Below, piece after piece: positions 33,529 through 36,721 of a stretch of DNA of 36,721 bases. The stretch is from Bacillota bacterium (lineage in GTDB: Bacteria > Bacillota > Clostridia > Oscillospirales > Oscillospiraceae). The DNA lies in contig JAEXCS010000010.1 in the NCBI GenBank assembly GCA_023402075.1, positions 1 to 36,721 on the forward strand. The letters are read 5' to 3'. The notes under the pieces were generated by a model. It made no database searches. It saw nothing but the letters and a program-made list of their open reading frames with translations, and had not been told where the DNA came from. The position numbers and the translations under genes were made by a program. The first letter of the stretch is position 1, and every line of letters starts with the position of its first letter.

Positions 33529-35115
33529 ATGAAGAAGTTTTTCAAGGAAATCGATCCGGGTATCTTCCTCCCTCCGGCAATTATTGTGGTCATCATTACC
33601 GTCCTAGCGATTGCAATTCCCACGCAGTTCAGTGCGGCCATGGGTGCGGCGCTGACTTGGATTCTTGACGAGCTGGGGTGGTTTATGGGCCTGGTTGTCT
33701 TGATGATGTTCTTTATTTGCTGCTTTGCCATGTTCAGCAAATACGGGAGAATCAAACTTGGCGGCGCAGACGCAAAGCCGCTGATGAGCACAGGTTCCTG
33801 GATTGCACTTTCTTTTACATCGGCAATGGCCATTGGTATCAGCTTTTGGGGGACTGCGGAGCCAATGATGCACTTTGCCACTCCCGCTGCGATGGATGGA
33901 GTTGAGGCGTACTCTATCGGTGCGGCACAGGCGTCTATGAACTGGACCTTTCACCACTGGGGCCCTGTGTTTTTCGCAATGTATTGCGGCGCCGGCGTGA
34001 TGGTTGCTTTTGCCACGCAGAATATGAAGCTTCCCTACCGTTGCAGCTCCGCGATTTATCCGCTGATCGGCGATAAAATTTATGGGATGCCCGGTAAAAT
34101 TTTTGAAGCCATTATTACCATTTCCATTGTTTGCAGTATTGCCAGCTCACTGGGTATGGGCGCATTGCAGATCAGCGCCGGTTTGGACTACGCATTTGGC
34201 ATCCCCAACTCCGTTACCGTTGCTGCCGCCGTAATTCTGATCATGGCGGTTCTTTATGTGGGGGTGTCTCTCACGCCTATTTCCGGCGGCATGAAGAAGG
34301 TTGGCAATTTTAATATGCTGCTCTACGTTTTCCTGCTGGTGTTTGTTCTGATTTTTGGGCCCACCCGTTTCTTAATTGAAAGCTTTGTGGCGTCCGTTGG
34401 GTCTTATCTGCAAAATCTGCCCACGCTGGCTACAAATTGGGATCCGTTTGGACAGGATGGCTTCATGAATACATGGACCGCGTTTTTCTGGCCCTGGTGG
34501 CTGTGCGCGTGTCCCCCCACCGGACTGTTTCTGGCAAAACTTGCCCAAGGCCGCACGCTGCGACAGTTTGTGATGGTCAATCTGGTGTTTCCCGCCCTTT
34601 TCTGTTGGATATGGATGACAGTCTTTGGCGGCACGGGTATGTATTTTGACATCTTTGAAAATGCGGGTATTGGCGCCGCTATTATGGCAAACGGCAAGGA
34701 TGCCGCCACCTATGAATTGATGAAAGCGCTGCCCGCCGCAAGCTTTACAATTATTGTCACTTTGCTATGCGCGGCAATTTCCTTCAACACAAAGGCAAGC
34801 GCCGTTTCCGTTACGCTGGCTGCATCTACCAGTAAAGATGACGGCTCCGCCAGCAAGTTTTCCATTGCGTTCTGGGGAATCTCCATGGCATTGATCACAG
34901 CCGTGCTGTTGCTTGCCGGCGGCAAGGCCTCTTTGGCAAATACACAGACGGTCAGCGTTCTGCTGGGATTGCCGGTTTCAATTCTGCTGGTGCTGATGGG
35001 AATTGGCTTCTTTAAGCAAATGTTTAACTGCAAAAAGTACGACAAGGTTGGAACCTTTGATGATCCCAAATATGAGAATATCGTAGCCGACCAGTTTGCC
35101 GGAAAAGGCGTTTAA
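33529..35115 (+). CDS. BCCT-family transporter with an altered substrate box
   Basis: The 528-residue membrane protein has twelve hydrophobic segments and the betaine/carnitine/choline transporter layout: opening DPGIFLPPAIIVV, then AMAIGISFWGTAEPMMHF near 103, then the signature region AFFWPWWLCACPPTGLFLAKLAQGRTLRQF near 325. BCCT carriers that bind trimethylammonium use a W-x-W-W-x-x-W box; here the last Trp is Ala, and the GMGIG-like motif of sodium-coupled members reads AMAIG. A ligand other than betaine is likely, and its place in an HMG-CoA operon suggests an organic acid such as mevalonate. The ATG follows AGAGGAGAG. Family certain, ligand inferred. Confidence 0.92.
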   Translation: MKKFFKEIDPGIFLPPAIIVVIITVLAIAIPTQFSAAMGAALTWILDELGWFMGLVVLMMFFICCFAMFSKYGRIKLGGADAKPLMSTGSWIALSFTSAMAIGISFWGTAEPMMHFATPAAMDGVEAYSIGAAQASMNWTFHHWGPVFFAMYCGAGVMVAFATQNMKLPYRCSSAIYPLIGDKIYGMPGKIFEAIITISIVCSIASSLGMGALQISAGLDYAFGIPNSVTVAAAVILIMAVLYVGVSLTPISGGMKKVGNFNMLLYVFLLVFVLIFGPTRFLIESFVASVGSYLQNLPTLATNWDPFGQDGFMNTWTAFFWPWWLCACPPTGLFLAKLAQGRTLRQFVMVNLVFPALFCWIWMTVFGGTGMYFDIFENAGIGAAIMANGKDAATYELMKALPAASFTIIVTLLCAAISFNTKASAVSVTLAASTSKDDGSASKFSIAFWGISMALITAVLLLAGGKASLANTQTVSVLLGLPVSILLVLMGIGFFKQMFNCKKYDKVGTFDDPKYENIVADQFAGKGV

Positions 35116-35166
35116 ATTGGTTTGCAGGATTTGTCCCGAAAATCAGAACTTAAAGGAGGATATGTC

Positions 35167-36363
35167 ATGAAGCCATTGGAGGGCGTGACAATTTTAGATT
35201 TGACCCGGGTTGTGGCCGGCCCCTATTCCACAATGATCCTGTCTGATCTGGGCGCCAGAGTAATCAAAATTGAAAATCCAAGTGATCCCGACTATACCCG
35301 TGCCTTCACTCCTTATATCGAAGATGGAGAGAAACGGATGAGCGCCAGCTTCCTGCAATATAATCGCAATAAAGAGGCCATTACGCTGAACCTGAAAGAG
35401 CCGGAGGGCAAAGCTATTTTCAAAGAACTGGTTAAAAAGGCCGATATTGTTTTTGAAAATTACCGGGCAGGCATTATGGATAAGCTGGGGCTGGGATATC
35501 AGGATTTGAAAGAGCTGAATCCCAAGCTGATCTACACCGCGATTTCGGGATTTGGACAGAGCGGCCCTTATTCCGCGTGGCCTGCCTATGACAACAGCGG
35601 GCAGGCGCTCAGCGGACTATGGTCCATGAATGGAATGCCCGGGTTCCCCACCCGCATCGGCACGATCATCGGGGACGAAGCCGCCACGTTCTTTGCCACC
35701 ATAGGCACGCTGAGCGCATACATCCATGCCCGGAATACCGGGGAGGGACAATTGGTGGATGTGGCGCAGCTGGACGCCTCGCTGGCGCTGACGGAGTATG
35801 CCGTTGTTAACTATACCGTAGGGGGCCAGGTTCAAAAACCTCTGGGCAACGACCATAATCTTTGCAGGCCCTATGGCATGTTTGCAACCAAGGACGGACA
35901 CGTCTTTTTCGGCGGATACACAGACCGTTTCTGGAAAACCACCTGTGAATATTTTGGAGAGCCGGAGCTGCTGAACGACCCCGAGATTGACACGATGCCC
36001 AAACGCTTTATCCTTGAAACCTATAATCGGAAGGTATTGCCCAAAATTAACGAGTGGTTTTCCCGTTACACCAGCCAGGAGCTTCAGGATGCGCTGGCAG
36101 ACAAGGTTCCGTTGACGTCCATCAACAGCATGGATAAGGTGCTGGAGGATCCCCAGCTAAACCATCGCAATATGTTTATTGAAGGAAAGTATGGAGACAT
36201 GTCCGTCAAGGTATTCGGAACGCCCATCAAAATGAGCGGGACGCCTCTGGAGCCATCTCAAAAGGCGCCGGAGATTGGGGAAAACAACGCGGGAGTTTAT
36301 GCAGAATTTTTGGGCTATAACGAAGAAAAGCTGGAAGATCTGCATCAGAGGGGAGTTCTGTAA
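35167..36363 (+). CDS. Class III CoA-transferase (CaiB/BaiF/Frc family)
   Basis: The 398-residue product opens with PLEGVTILDLTRVVAGPYSTMILSDLGARVIKIENP, the family hallmark, and contains FLQYNRNKEAITLNLK, NYRAGIMDKLGLGY and SGFGQSGPYSAWPAYD. Asp203 in VDVAQLDAS is the expected catalytic residue that forms the aspartyl-CoA intermediate. Such enzymes move CoA between carboxylic acids and so activate substrates without ATP. AAAGGAGG lies 7-8 bases before ATG 35167, which excludes the longer frame from 35122. Its stop abuts the next start, so the two genes are translationally coupled. Donor and acceptor are not readable. Confidence 0.94.
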   Translation: MKPLEGVTILDLTRVVAGPYSTMILSDLGARVIKIENPSDPDYTRAFTPYIEDGEKRMSASFLQYNRNKEAITLNLKEPEGKAIFKELVKKADIVFENYRAGIMDKLGLGYQDLKELNPKLIYTAISGFGQSGPYSAWPAYDNSGQALSGLWSMNGMPGFPTRIGTIIGDEAATFFATIGTLSAYIHARNTGEGQLVDVAQLDASLALTEYAVVNYTVGGQVQKPLGNDHNLCRPYGMFATKDGHVFFGGYTDRFWKTTCEYFGEPELLNDPEIDTMPKRFILETYNRKVLPKINEWFSRYTSQELQDALADKVPLTSINSMDKVLEDPQLNHRNMFIEGKYGDMSVKVFGTPIKMSGTPLEPSQKAPEIGENNAGVYAEFLGYNEEKLEDLHQRGVL

Positions 36364-36721
36364 ATGGCCATTGAGTACGTTGCAAGCAATGGCATTGCGA
36401 CAATTACCTTTAACCGCCCTTCCAAGCTGAATACGCTTACGCTTGCGATGTATCAAGAGCTGGGCGACGCATTTCAGCAGGCGGCGGACGATCCCTGCGT
36501 TGCGGTGTGCATTTTGACCGGAGCTGGAGAAAAGGCGTTCTGCGTCGGCGCGGATTTGACAGAATCCATTCCGTACCTTGCAGACGGACACTACATTGAC
36601 GAATGGGACGCCGCCCATCTAAAGCATCTAAAAATGTATAAACCGGTCATCGCCGCTGTAAATGGTCTGTGCATGGGCGGCGGGTTTGAAATTATGCTGG
36701 GAACCGATATCCGTGTTGCTT
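36364..36721 (+). CDS. Enoyl-CoA hydratase/isomerase (crotonase) family, cut by window edge
   Basis: The first 119 residues are visible: ATITFNRPSKLNTLT, ILTGAGEKAFCVGADL (oxyanion hole half, Gly62-Asp64 region) and AVNGLCMGGGFEIMLGTDIRVA, where the Glu after GGGF matches the first catalytic Glu of crotonase; the second lies beyond the edge. It would hydrate or dehydrate a CoA thioester. In this operon a 3-methylglutaconyl-CoA / HMG-CoA hydratase role is an inference. The ATG follows the upstream TAA directly, with GAGGGG as ribosome binding site inside the CoA-transferase gene. Confidence 0.92.
   Translation, partial: MAIEYVASNGIATITFNRPSKLNTLTLAMYQELGDAFQQAADDPCVAVCILTGAGEKAFCVGADLTESIPYLADGHYIDEWDAAHLKHLKMYKPVIAAVNGLCMGGGFEIMLGTDIRVA

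Noticed and set aside
1..36721. CRISPR arrays, tRNA or rRNA genes and integrated elements
   Set aside because: No regularly spaced direct repeats, no tRNA-like cloverleaf with conserved T-loop, no rRNA sequence, and no integrase or transposase was seen.

Overview
The window reads as chromosomal DNA from an anaerobic Clostridia-type Firmicute, most likely Oscillospiraceae-like. This is an inference from GC-rich coding, G+A-rich ribosome binding sites, a lipoprotein-anchored TRAP receptor, FtsH next to RlmB, and many small catabolic operons with paired regulators. No rRNA, tRNA, CRISPR array, insertion sequence or prophage core gene was seen.

Region 1 (1-7217) is housekeeping and membrane or signalling. 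It holds leftward ftsH, then rightward rlmB, a 718-residue membrane protein that looks like a P-type ATPase stripped of its catalytic motifs, and a tandem HD / HD-GYP protein, closed by a strong terminator. Region 2 (7400-15842) concerns amino acids. A class III aminotransferase diverges from a YkvI-type transporter. A leftward group follows: an alanine dehydrogenase relative, a GltS-type carrier, a sigma-54 activator and a YitT protein. The group is preceded by a near-consensus -24/-12 promoter and a perfect upstream inverted repeat, so it looks like a regulon that carries its own activator.

Region 3 (15843-24609) is a carbohydrate or sugar-acid catabolic locus. It has a YhcH/NanQ-family gene diverging from an IclR regulator, a complete TRAP transporter (P, Q, M) with a hairpin after the receptor gene, a DHDPS/NAL-superfamily lyase with an atypical front motif, a ribokinase-type kinase, a KpsF-type SIS isomerase, an RbsD/FucU mutarotase and an alpha/beta esterase. 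The substrate is not evident. A Cache-domain chemoreceptor (24834-26771), a NagD-type HAD phosphatase and a gene-poor stretch with small ORFs and a terminator follow.

Region 4 (28704 to the right edge) is the most unusual. A PAS-AAA-Fis regulator that has lost the GAFTGA loop is followed by a terminator, a perfect 34-bp palindrome and a promoter. Next comes an operon of AtuA (DUF1446) and its separate C-terminal partner, a class II (degradative) HMG-CoA reductase, a BCCT carrier with an altered tryptophan box, a class III CoA-transferase and a crotonase cut by the window edge. I infer a catabolic route through mevalonate, HMG-CoA or a related branched hydroxy-acid; I do not know it as a described system.
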